Shown in pieces: positions 1 through 5,873 of a stretch of 5,873 bases of DNA (positions within the stretch are counted from its first letter, which is position 1; every line of letters begins with the position of its first letter). Location: positions 1 to 5,873 of the forward strand of contig JANWIS010000094.1 of assembly GCA_025449775.1 (NCBI GenBank). The letters are read 5' to 3'. The notes under the pieces were generated by a model, which did not search any database, had not been told where the DNA came from, and saw nothing but the letters and a program-made list of their open reading frames with translations. Origin of the DNA: Ignavibacteriaceae bacterium. Its GTDB lineage: Bacteria; Bacteroidota; Ignavibacteria; Ignavibacteriales; Ignavibacteriaceae. Both the position numbers and the translations under genes were made by a program.

Positions 1-1
1 A

Positions 2-271
2 AATGACTCAGGTCCTGTTAACATTGCAAACTTTCTGGGTAAACCGACCTTTACAATCTATAGTGCAACAAACCCAGATTACACATCACTTGATACAAAG
101 CATCAACAATACACTCAGAGAGTTCTTTATTGTTCTGCAAAAAAAAATGAAAAGTATTGTATAATTGGTGGTGGACTGTTTCAATGTCCAGGTATTCAGT
201 GTATGAATTCACAATCTGTTGACGCGGTTTATGATAAAGTAATACCACTTGTAAGACAATACTGCAGTTAG
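2..271 (+). CDS. Glycosyltransferase family 9 (heptosyltransferase-like), 3' end only
   Basis: This is the C-terminal 89 residues of a GT9 enzyme; the start lies outside the window. GT9 members such as the LPS heptosyltransferases move a sugar from a nucleotide donor (classically ADP-heptose) onto lipid A-core or a related acceptor on the cytoplasmic side of the inner membrane. The fragment opens with a DSGP motif (residues 2-5 of the fragment), followed by an alpha-helical NIANFLGKPTFTIY stretch and an SATNP turn. This matches the family's D-(S/T)-G-P-x-H-x-A...LGKP...G-x-T/P nucleotide-binding block, although Asn replaces the usual His. It ends with a Cys-rich tail containing CPGIQCM, like the CP-x(3-5)-CM segment seen near the end of many GT9 proteins. 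No frameshift is visible and the frame closes at TAG 269-271. It converges on the minus-strand GT4 pair, so it belongs to a different transcript. The family call is fairly secure; the sugar and acceptor cannot be read from this piece. Confidence 0.82.
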   Translation, partial: NDSGPVNIANFLGKPTFTIYSATNPDYTSLDTKHQQYTQRVLYCSAKKNEKYCIIGGGLFQCPGIQCMNSQSVDAVYDKVIPLVRQYCS

Positions 272-293
272 AAAACTGTATTTGTAATTTTTT
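263..293 (+). terminator. Candidate intrinsic terminator of the GT9 gene
   Basis: A hairpin overlaps the GT9 stop codon. Arms 263-269 (TGCAGTT) and 274-280 (AACTGTA) pair over 7 bp, including one G-U, around an AGAA loop at 270-273. A T-rich tail follows at 281-293, ending in six consecutive T. The stem is short and only moderately GC-rich, so this is a reasonable but unproven Rho-independent terminator for the plus-strand transcript. On the minus strand no T-run follows the stem, so it would not terminate the converging GT4 pair. Confidence 0.45.
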
Positions 294-346
294 AGTGGCT
301 GATTTTTGAAAAGAGCTTTTAGATTAGAGTTGGAAGAGAATGGAAA

Positions 347-1486
347 CTAAGTTGTTCCCAGAGATAATGAACTGTAGAAATTTTGATAATCTTTGATACC
401 ATCAACAAAATTAAAATTAAATCTTGCTCGATTTTTAGCATTTGAACTGAACACCGCCAGTCTTTCAGGATTTTCAATAAGATTAATTACTGAATCTGCA
501 AACGCATTATGATTTCCTTCAGGAACCAAATAACCTGTTTCGCCATGAACAATCAAATCTTTTATTCCAATAACATCTGTTCCAACTGAAGGAATTCCCA
601 TACTCATTGCTTCCAGTAGAGAATACGGCATACCTTCATAATGAGAAGACAATAGAAAAATATCGAACTTCTTATAGTAGGATCTTGAATCTTTTTGATA
701 TCCCTCAAGAATAACCTTTGCTTCGAGGTTGAGTTCCTTAATTAATTGGATGCATTCATTTTCAAGCGGGCCATCGCCGACCAATATCAGTTTAGTATTT
801 GGAATTCTATCATTAATGATTTTAAAACTTCTAATTAATGTAAGCGGATCTTTTTGATAATATAATCTTCCTACAGTACCGAGGATTATTTCAGTTTGAT
901 CACTCGCTAGTTTATCAGGGACGCTGTTAACATAATTGAAATCATTATAATCTGAAGAGTCAATTGAATTGTTGATTGTAATAATCTTTTTACCAGGTAC
1001 GATATTATGTTGGATAGCCAAGTCTCTTTCGGAACCAGATACTGCAATTAATTTTCGTGTTACTAGCCCGAGATATTTTTCCAGCATAAGATACGAGTAA
1101 CGTTTAAGTTTTATCCTTGTATCACAAAACATAAAACCATGAGGAGAATAAATAATATTTTTGTGGTGACTTAATACTGCGGCTAACCGGCCGACAAAAC
1201 CTGCTTTTGTACTGTGACAATGAATTACATCATAGCCATTTTGCTTAATGATTTTGTGTATCCGCCAAATATTAAAAAGGTCTGATATGGAAGCACCTCT
1301 TCTGATAGGTAAGCCGTATGTTCGGTTAAAAATTCCATTGCTTGACTCGATAAAATGTTTATTTCTACTAGTTGAATAAATTATATCGATTTGGTATTCG
1401 GATTTGTCTATCTTTTTTGCGATGTCGATTACATGCTTTTGCGTTCCGCCGGAGGTTGCTTCTAAAATATAGAGAATCTTTATCAT
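347..1486 (-). CDS. GT4-family glycosyltransferase (GT-B fold), downstream gene of the pair
   Basis: This complete 379-residue cytoplasmic or membrane-associated enzyme is predicted to transfer a sugar from a nucleotide donor to a growing lipid-linked glycan. The length is normal for GT4. The N-terminal acceptor domain carries a glycine-rich GGTQKHV loop (13-19), then HCHSTKAGF (89-97) and SPHGFMF (114-120), all typical of polysaccharide-locus GT4 proteins. The C-terminal donor domain has VGRLYYQKDP (205-214), VGDGP (236-240) and the E-x7-E motif, E284 to E292 within EGMPYSLLE, whose glutamates handle the nucleotide-sugar. No signal peptide or membrane span is evident. The ATG at 1486 puts MIKILYILEA right at the first beta strand, the usual GT4 start. 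It lies 2 bp after the stop of the upstream GT4 gene, and an AGGAG sits about 13 nt upstream inside that gene, so translational coupling is likely. Donor, acceptor and linkage cannot be assigned. Confidence 0.92.
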   Translation of the reverse strand: MIKILYILEATSGGTQKHVIDIAKKIDKSEYQIDIIYSTSRNKHFIESSNGIFNRTYGLPIRRGASISDLFNIWRIHKIIKQNGYDVIHCHSTKAGFVGRLAAVLSHHKNIIYSPHGFMFCDTRIKLKRYSYLMLEKYLGLVTRKLIAVSGSERDLAIQHNIVPGKKIITINNSIDSSDYNDFNYVNSVPDKLASDQTEIILGTVGRLYYQKDPLTLIRSFKIINDRIPNTKLILVGDGPLENECIQLIKELNLEAKVILEGYQKDSRSYYKKFDIFLLSSHYEGMPYSLLEAMSMGIPSVGTDVIGIKDLIVHGETGYLVPEGNHNAFADSVINLIENPERLAVFSSNAKNRARFNFNFVDGIKDYQNFYSSLSLGTT

Positions 1487-1488
1487 TA

Positions 1489-2613
1489 TTAAGATTCTGC
1501 TCCTAAAAGATTAGTATATAAATTTTCAAGTTTATTAATATGACTTTGGATATCAAAGTTCCTGGCTCTCTCTAATCCATTGTTAACCAAATTATAAGTC
1601 AGTTCAGGATTCTCTATTAATTTTATAACAGCTTGTGCAATGGCTTCCGGATTCCGAGAGGGAATAAGTAATCCATTCTTCATGTCAGCAACAACTTCTT
1701 TAATTCCATTAACATTGGTAGCTACAACTGGTATACCGGAAGCCATTGCTTCCAATAGAACTATCCCAAATCCCTCCAATACAGAAGGCAGGACAAAAAT
1801 ATCCATTCTCTTATAGAATGGAATTACATCCTTAAATTTACCAAAAAAAAATACTGATTTGCTAATCCCTGAACTTTCAGCTAAACTTTTAAGATTGCTT
1901 AGCTCAGAGCCATCTCCAATGATCTCCAATTTAACATTCGGAAACTTAGCCAAAATGATTTTCATTGCCAATATTAAATATTCTATCCCTTTTACTTTTT
2001 CAATTCTGCCTACAATCCCAATGACTATATCATTTCCGTCAAAATTGTTCTTTTTAACCGCTTCTTTATTAAATTTTTGATAGTCAATACAATTGTGCAG
2101 AACGAATATTTTATTATGAGGAATAAACTCAAACTTTGACAGGCTGTTTTTAACAGATTCGGAAATGGCTATTATTTTTTTATTTGCAAAGTTGATTACC
2201 ATTTCCAGCAAAATAAATAAATGATGTTTTTTAATATTTACTATGCTGTGCTTGTGAGTGATCAACACAGTTTTACGGTAAAATAAATTAGCTAATGTTG
2301 TATAGATTCTAGGTTGAAACAAGTGAGTGTGCGTTATATCTGGCTGAATTTCTCTAAGAACTTTAAGCAGTTGAAAGATAGTTAACGGATTAAATTTATT
2401 TTTTATTTTCAGGTTTATCATAGTGGCATATCCTGACATCTCTTCGCTCAAATCATCCGGCTTTTCTCTCAGATAGCAGACGAATAAACTGTATTTCCTT
2501 GGGTCTAAATTTTTTAAATATGATAAAACTAAGGTTTCCGCACCACCGAGTCCTAAGGAGGTCATTACATAAAGAATCTTTATTCTTGACAAATCCGTTT
2601 CTTCCGTCTTCAA
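1489..2613 (-). CDS. GT4-family glycosyltransferase (GT-B fold), upstream gene of the pair
   Basis: This is a complete GT4 enzyme of up to 374 residues, predicted to add a sugar from a nucleotide donor during surface-glycan assembly in the cytoplasm. It has the glycine-rich LGLGGAET loop (20-27), HTHLF (95-99), VGRIEKVKG (201-209), IGDGSE (232-237) and the E-x7-E donor motif from E280 to E288 (EGFGIVLLE). It differs clearly from its downstream neighbour, so the pair is not a recent duplication. No ATG is available: an in-frame TAA sits directly before the TTG at 2613, and the first internal Met is within the first beta strand. TTG 2613 is the longest start and is the one given here. TTG 2592 gives a more typical N-terminus, MSRIKILYVM, and has a purine-rich GGAAG about 8 nt upstream, so it may be the real start. 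The gene leads a two-gene unit. Sugar specificity is unknown. Confidence 0.9.
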   Translation of the reverse strand: MKTEETDLSRIKILYVMTSLGLGGAETLVLSYLKNLDPRKYSLFVCYLREKPDDLSEEMSGYATMINLKIKNKFNPLTIFQLLKVLREIQPDITHTHLFQPRIYTTLANLFYRKTVLITHKHSIVNIKKHHLFILLEMVINFANKKIIAISESVKNSLSKFEFIPHNKIFVLHNCIDYQKFNKEAVKKNNFDGNDIVIGIVGRIEKVKGIEYLILAMKIILAKFPNVKLEIIGDGSELSNLKSLAESSGISKSVFFFGKFKDVIPFYKRMDIFVLPSVLEGFGIVLLEAMASGIPVVATNVNGIKEVVADMKNGLLIPSRNPEAIAQAVIKLIENPELTYNLVNNGLERARNFDIQSHINKLENLYTNLLGAES

Positions 2614-2727
2614 TTAATTAAATGTACAGCAATGATTGTAAATAAAAATTCTTTAGGCTCTTTAAAATTGAATTATTAAGCTATGATTAGACCTGAAAAC
2701 AAGCAAAGTCAAATTTTCAAAAAGTTA

Positions 2728-2763
2728 AAATTGATAAATCAATACTTAGAGTTATATCAATTT
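2728..2763. repeat. 9-bp inverted repeat in the divergent region
   Basis: AAATTGATA at 2728-2736 and TATCAATTT at 2755-2763 are exact reverse complements separated by 18 bp. A shorter palindrome overlaps the left arm: TTGAT and ATCAA separated by AA, at 2731-2742. The arm length and spacing (centres about three helical turns apart) would suit a dimeric regulator, but the DNA is so AT-rich that a chance match is quite possible. No transcription factor can be named. Confidence 0.35.
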
Positions 2764-2938
2764 CCAGTATAAATATATGAATTTAATCGCTCTTTAATCA
2801 TTCAGAAATTTATTCATCGTAAAAACTTTTATAATATGGAAGTGAATTACAATCATAAACATCTCGATGAACGGTGTTCCTGAAAATGAAATTAATGAAT
2901 GAAAATTGTTAAATTTATCAGTATACAAAACGGAAGTT

Positions 2939-2967
2939 TTGATGATTGAAGTAGGGGATTATATTAA
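2939..2967 (+). promoter_or_regulatory. Weak candidate promoter for the phosphotransferase gene
   Basis: TTGATG (2939-2944) and TATTAA (2962-2967) are spaced 17 bp apart, each matching four of six sigma70 consensus positions. They would start transcription about 25 nt upstream of the ATG at 2998. I found no convincing Bacteroidetes-type TAnnTTTG element nearby. In such AT-rich DNA this is only a candidate. Confidence 0.22.
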
Positions 2968-2997
2968 ATTTTCTTTAGCTCATAAACCTGCAAACAA

Positions 2998-4389
2998 ATG
3001 ATAGTTAATAAAAAATCTATTTATCTAACCAGTACGCTGTTTGATTTTATTTTACTCAACGCTTCCTTTTTTATAACATTAATGTTTTTACAATCGAAAG
3101 GTATGCGATTTGAAGAAAGTAATCCGAATCTGCTTCTGCTTATTTTAAATATTGTTTGGTTTTTTTATACGAGTTCAAGCGGCTTCTACCAGGAATTTTT
3201 AATCAGACCATTCCCTATACAATTTTATAACATTCTGAAATTATCCATAATAATATCTGTTGTAAGCGTATTGTTCATGTTTTTAAGCAAGCAGCATTTA
3301 TATACACGATATTTCATATTTATTAATAGCATTTTAATTCTTGTAACAGTAACTATAAGGCTGATCATTTTCAAAAGTGCCCTGAGAATTTTAAGAAATA
3401 AAGGAAAGTCAATACGGAATTTATTAATCATTGGTGCTGAAGATGTGGGAAAAAAATTCAGAGAAGTGATCATTAGTAATCCTGAATTTGGTCACAGGTT
3501 CATTGGGTTTATTAATAATGCGCCTGGTAAAGATGTAATCGGGAATATTTCGGAGCTGAACAAAATAATAAATGAAAATAGGATTGAAGATGTTGTTATT
3601 GCTCTTCATAATGATTCCATTGAAAGCCTTGATGAAATAGTTAACATCTGTAATAAGAACGCCGTTAAAATTCATGTAATCCCTGATTACTTTAAGTTTT
3701 TATCTGGAAGGTTTCAGATAAGTACCGTGAGTAATCTTCCTGTAATTACCATAAGAGATGAACCACTTAACGAAGTAATAATGAGGTTTATGAAAAGAAT
3801 CTTTGACGTCGTTTTTTCTTTTTTGATAATTATTTTTATACTCTCCTGGTTTCTACCGCTCGTCTCTATTCTAATAAGGATCGGTTCACCAGGTCCAGCA
3901 TTATTTATTCAGGACAGGTTCGGTGCAAGAAAACGAAAATTTAAATGTTATAAATTCAGAACACTTACTTCCGAAAAAAGAAGTGCTGACAAATTTGAAC
4001 CTATCGGGCATCACGACCCACGAGTAACGCGAATTGGTAAAATTCTAAGGAAAACAAATATGGATGAGCTACCGCAATTCATTAATGTTTTAATTGGTGA
4101 TATGTCTGTTGTCGGACCGAGACCTCATCCTCCCGGAGTTGAATTGGTTTATGAAAAGATTTTTGAAAAAATAAAAATGAGGTATAATGTAAGACCTGGA
4201 GTAACCGGCTGGGCTCAAATTAATGGTTTAAGAGGTGAAGTGTTAAATGAAGAGGAAAATAAAAAACGTATCTTAGAAAAAATGAAGTATGATCTTTGGT
4301 ATATTGAAAACTGGTCTATGAAACTTGATTTTCAAATAATTTTAATAACTCTATGGCATATGGTTAAAGGAGATACAAAAGGGTTTTGA
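2998..4389 (+). CDS. Polyprenyl-phosphate sugar-1-phosphate transferase (WcaJ/ExoY-type)
   Basis: This complete 463-residue inner-membrane enzyme is predicted to transfer a hexose-1-phosphate from a UDP-sugar to undecaprenyl phosphate, the first committed step of exopolysaccharide or O-antigen repeat-unit assembly. Four hydrophobic N-terminal segments (about 9-31, 45-63, 79-96, 105-125) precede a Rossmann-like domain opening with LLIIGAEDVG (142-151). A fifth hydrophobic segment (about 269-293) then leads into the bacterial sugar-transferase domain: KRIFDVV (266-272), SPGP (297-300), KFRTL (319-323), TNMDELPQ (353-360), GDMSVVGPRPH (367-377) and RPGVTGWAQINGLRG (399-413). D356-E357 aligns with the catalytic Asp-Glu dyad known from monotopic phosphoglycosyl transferases such as PglC. 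The length is that of full WcaJ-like proteins, not the short PglC/WbaP core. No Shine-Dalgarno is visible before the ATG; MIVNKKSIYL directly precedes the first span, which supports this start. It diverges from the GT4 pair. Glucose is the common substrate in the family, but it is not proven here. Confidence 0.94.
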   Translation: MIVNKKSIYLTSTLFDFILLNASFFITLMFLQSKGMRFEESNPNLLLLILNIVWFFYTSSSGFYQEFLIRPFPIQFYNILKLSIIISVVSVLFMFLSKQHLYTRYFIFINSILILVTVTIRLIIFKSALRILRNKGKSIRNLLIIGAEDVGKKFREVIISNPEFGHRFIGFINNAPGKDVIGNISELNKIINENRIEDVVIALHNDSIESLDEIVNICNKNAVKIHVIPDYFKFLSGRFQISTVSNLPVITIRDEPLNEVIMRFMKRIFDVVFSFLIIIFILSWFLPLVSILIRIGSPGPALFIQDRFGARKRKFKCYKFRTLTSEKRSADKFEPIGHHDPRVTRIGKILRKTNMDELPQFINVLIGDMSVVGPRPHPPGVELVYEKIFEKIKMRYNVRPGVTGWAQINGLRGEVLNEEENKKRILEKMKYDLWYIENWSMKLDFQIILITLWHMVKGDTKGF

Positions 4390-4532
4390 TTCTTATTTAT
4401 TCCCATCTCTCCAATTATTACTGTGCTAACCAAAATTAATCTAACATTTTCTGTGATTTGATTTTGAGTTTATCAAAAGTTCCATTAACCAACTTACCAT
4501 TCTGCAAACCATTTAATTGTTATGAGTTTTTT

Positions 4533-4566
4533 ATGCTTTCATTGGTTCCATAATAGCATTTTTTTT
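4533..4566 (+). terminator. Weak candidate terminator downstream of the phosphotransferase gene
   Basis: ATGCT at 4533-4537 pairs with AGCAT at 4555-4559 around a 17-nt loop, and a run of eight T follows at 4559-4566. The stem is only 5 bp and lies about 145 bp after the stop codon, so the T-run is the stronger half of the evidence. It sits just before the candidate promoter of the next gene, a sensible place for a unit boundary. Confidence 0.28.
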
Positions 4567-4569
4567 CAC

Positions 4570-4600
4570 TTGCCTTGATATATTCTAAGTGCTATGTTTC
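4570..4600 (+). promoter_or_regulatory. Candidate promoter for the C25-like gene
   Basis: TTGCCT (4570-4575) and TATGTT (4593-4598) have a 17-bp spacer, each matching four of six sigma70 positions. The downstream part, TATGTTTC (4593-4600), also resembles the Bacteroidetes -7 element TAnnTTTG apart from its last base, with a TTG about 20 bp upstream. Transcription would start roughly 25 nt before the ATG at 4630. This is suggestive only. Confidence 0.28.
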
Positions 4601-4619
4601 GCTTGAATATTCAACCTTC

Positions 4620-4624
4620 AAGGA
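4620..4624 (+). promoter_or_regulatory. Ribosome binding site of the C25-like gene
   Basis: AAGGA lies 5 nt upstream of the ATG at 4630, the clearest Shine-Dalgarno in the window. It fixes the start of the secreted protein, since the next residues form a signal peptide. The AAG of this site can also pair within a small hairpin (CTTGAA 4602-4607 with TTCAAG 4617-4622). Confidence 0.65.
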
Positions 4625-4629
4625 ATTAA

Positions 4630-5873
4630 ATGCTATTATCAGTTCGTTTGTTCTGTGTTCTTTTCATCATATTTTTTTCAACTTTAACTTCCTTTCCACA
4701 GATACATAATGTTATTGAATCAGGGGCAGATCATATCACCATCAGTTTTAATTTTGGCAATTCCTATTCAGTAATTGATACACTTTCTGAAGGAAGGCTA
4801 TATCAGAAAATCCGTGGCGAAGAACATTCTTACAGAAATCCTGGTGAACCCTGGCTGCCGGAATATATAGTATTGATTGGTATTCCGTTCAATAGCAATT
4901 ATGAATTTAGAATATTAAATCAAAAACAAAGCAGTAAAAAAAATCAGTTCATCATTCCATACCCGGAAGAGAATCCTGACTTTGTAAAACATGATTTTGA
5001 AAACATAAACAAAAACATTTATTCAAAAGATGAAATGTTCCCCGTCTCAGCGGTTTCATTTGGTGATGGTTATGTTGTAAGATATGCCAGTATACTTCCG
5101 ATTAAAATTTCACCGTACCAGTTTAATCCTGTTACAAGGGAACTGGTTTATAATCACAATTTAGTTGTAAGAGTGAATTTTGATTCTCCTGAATTAGAAA
5201 ATATTATACCTATTAATGATGAGATGACTAATGACTTTCTAAATAACTCTACATTGAATTTTGATGTTGCAAAAAATTTTACCGGGAAAACAATTTCGGT
5301 CGACTCGCCGGCTTCTCAAAGCTCAGACTGGTATAACCCCGCAAAGAATTATTTTAAATTTTATTTGAATAAGAAAGGTGTTTACAGATTAACTTATGAA
5401 GAGTTGGTATCAGCCGGTGTTCAATTAGGCTCGAACACACAAACAAGTAAGCTGGAAATTTTTAATTATGGGATATCGGTACCAATCCATGTATTTGATA
5501 GTAACTCAGACCAAACTTTTAACAGCGGTGATTATTTTCAATTCGTAGGATTTCCTCCCACACCAACTCCGGCTTGCAAACAGAATATTTATAACTTGTC
5601 TAATGTTTACTGGTTTTCCTATGAAAGTGACTCGACTGGATTCAATTATGTTAACACTCTCGGCTATCCCGATTTTTATAACAAATCTTATTTTGTAAAC
5701 GAGAGAACTCTTCATTTTGAAAGAGATTCACTTTACGAAAGATTAGGATATGCTCCTCCATTAGGTGACCGCGATTATTGGTTCTGGGATAGAGCAAGTT
5801 CACAAGATAGTGTACCAACACATGTCTTTAACCAATATTTTGAAACTTTTCCTAGTTGGTTTGTTCCTGATTC
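4630..5873 (+). CDS. Secreted gingipain-like protein (peptidase C25-type N-terminus), 3' truncated
   Basis: An open frame of 414 codons runs from an ATG with a good Shine-Dalgarno to the window edge without a stop. The product starts with a signal peptide: Arg6, a hydrophobic core at about 7-19, and cleavage probably near 20-25. Residues about 26-185 resemble a C25 propeptide: GEPWLPEYIVLIGIP (72-86) and a later beta-rich stretch with YVVRYASILPIKISPYQ (148-164). Residues about 235-310 match the segment preceding the catalytic domain in gingipain/PorU-like proteins: YFKFYLNKKGVYRLTYEEL (241-259), then LEIFNYG and a GDYFQFVG (300-307). DYWFWDR (382-388) is also typical. The catalytic His and Cys would lie beyond the window, so peptidase activity is unproven. 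Relatives are either type IX secretion cargo or the type IX sortase PorU; a C-terminal sorting domain cannot be checked. Residues 290-301 form an EF-hand-like loop. The family call rests on motif recall, not alignment. Confidence 0.72.
   Translation, partial: MLLSVRLFCVLFIIFFSTLTSFPQIHNVIESGADHITISFNFGNSYSVIDTLSEGRLYQKIRGEEHSYRNPGEPWLPEYIVLIGIPFNSNYEFRILNQKQSSKKNQFIIPYPEENPDFVKHDFENINKNIYSKDEMFPVSAVSFGDGYVVRYASILPIKISPYQFNPVTRELVYNHNLVVRVNFDSPELENIIPINDEMTNDFLNNSTLNFDVAKNFTGKTISVDSPASQSSDWYNPAKNYFKFYLNKKGVYRLTYEELVSAGVQLGSNTQTSKLEIFNYGISVPIHVFDSNSDQTFNSGDYFQFVGFPPTPTPACKQNIYNLSNVYWFSYESDSTGFNYVNTLGYPDFYNKSYFVNERTLHFERDSLYERLGYAPPLGDRDYWFWDRASSQDSVPTHVFNQYFETFPSWFVPD

Larger units (their letters stand above)
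2614..2997. other. Non-coding divergent intergenic region
   Basis: These 384 bp separate the minus-strand GT4 pair from the plus-strand initiating phosphotransferase, so promoters for both directions should lie here. The stretch is very AT-rich, with frequent stops in all frames and no supportable gene. It contains a 9-bp inverted repeat (2728-2763) and a weak sigma70-like promoter near 2939-2967; both are listed separately. For the minus strand, TTGACT (plus-strand AGTCAA at 2707-2712) resembles a -35 box, but no good -10 follows at the right distance, so I do not place a GT promoter. No RNA gene or riboswitch architecture was recognised. Confidence 0.7.

Noticed and set aside
51..248. Antisense open frame opposite the GT9 fragment
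   Set aside because: It lies wholly within a well-supported GT9 coding stretch and has no recognisable motif or start signal.
309..320. AAAAG-AG-CTTTT palindrome between the converging genes
   Set aside because: A 2-nt loop cannot form as drawn and the remaining stem is tiny; it is probably chance in AT-rich DNA.
1859..2080. Plus-strand open frame opposite the leading GT4 gene
   Set aside because: The GT4 motifs on the minus strand explain this DNA; the plus-strand product is a shadow without family features.
2731..2742. FNR-like palindrome TTGAT...ATCAA
   Set aside because: The FNR consensus needs a 4-bp spacer between the half sites; here it is 2 bp, so the resemblance is superficial.
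2782..2883. Short open stretch in the divergent region, including a 15-codon ATG-initiated frame at 2836
   Set aside because: There is no Shine-Dalgarno, no recognisable motif, and the length is what chance allows.
3225..3675. Two overlapping antisense open frames within the phosphotransferase gene
   Set aside because: Both mirror membrane and Rossmann-domain codons of the real gene and have no supporting signal.
4376..4388. CAAAA-GGG-TTTTG hairpin at the end of the phosphotransferase gene
   Set aside because: The 5-bp A-T stem with a 3-nt loop is too weak and no T-run follows, so it is not a credible terminator.
5506..5715. Antisense open frame within the C25-like gene
   Set aside because: The plus-strand frame is continuous and carries recognisable motifs; this is a shadow.
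1..5873. CRISPR array, tRNA or rRNA, transposase or integration site
   Set aside because: I looked for regularly spaced repeats, tRNA-like cloverleaf ends, transposase motifs and flanking direct or terminal repeats, and saw none.

Overview
The window looks like a piece of a Bacteroidetes/Chlorobi-group genome, possibly Ignavibacteria. The DNA is AT-rich (about one third G+C by eye), Shine-Dalgarno signals are weak or absent at some starts, and the right end carries a secreted gingipain-like (peptidase C25-type) protein of the sort that usually accompanies type IX secretion. The lineage is an inference; no rRNA or tRNA is present to test it.

Layout. (1) Positions 2-271, plus strand: the last 89 codons of a glycosyltransferase family 9 (ADP-heptose:LPS heptosyltransferase-like) gene, ending in a plausible intrinsic terminator. 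(2) Positions 347-2613, minus strand: two consecutive GT4 (GT-B fold) glycosyltransferases separated by 2 bp. They are read towards the GT9 gene and are probably co-transcribed. (3) Positions 2614-2997: a 384-bp non-coding divergent region holding a 9-bp inverted repeat and a weak candidate promoter. (4) Positions 2998-4389, plus strand: a complete membrane-bound polyprenyl-phosphate glycosylphosphotransferase (WcaJ/ExoY-type initiating enzyme). (5) Positions 4390-4629: a non-coding gap with a weak hairpin/T-run, a candidate promoter and a clear Shine-Dalgarno. (6) Positions 4630-5873, plus strand: the first 414 codons of a signal-peptide-bearing gingipain-like protein that runs off the window before any catalytic domain.

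How the genes fit together. The phosphotransferase would load the first sugar-1-phosphate onto undecaprenyl phosphate at the inner membrane. The two GT4 enzymes and the GT9 enzyme would extend glycans in the cytoplasm, so the left two thirds reads as part of a surface-polysaccharide (exopolysaccharide, O-antigen or LPS core) locus. No flippase, polymerase, chain-length regulator or sugar-nucleotide synthesis gene is in view. The C25-like gene is a separate unit with its own translation signals; a functional link to the glycan genes is possible (type IX cargo is often anchored through an anionic LPS) but the sequence does not show one.

I did not find a mobile element, CRISPR array, RNA gene or clearly undescribed system. 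The most useful follow-ups are the truncated C25-like gene, the inverted repeat in the divergent region, and the non-ATG start of the second GT4 gene.
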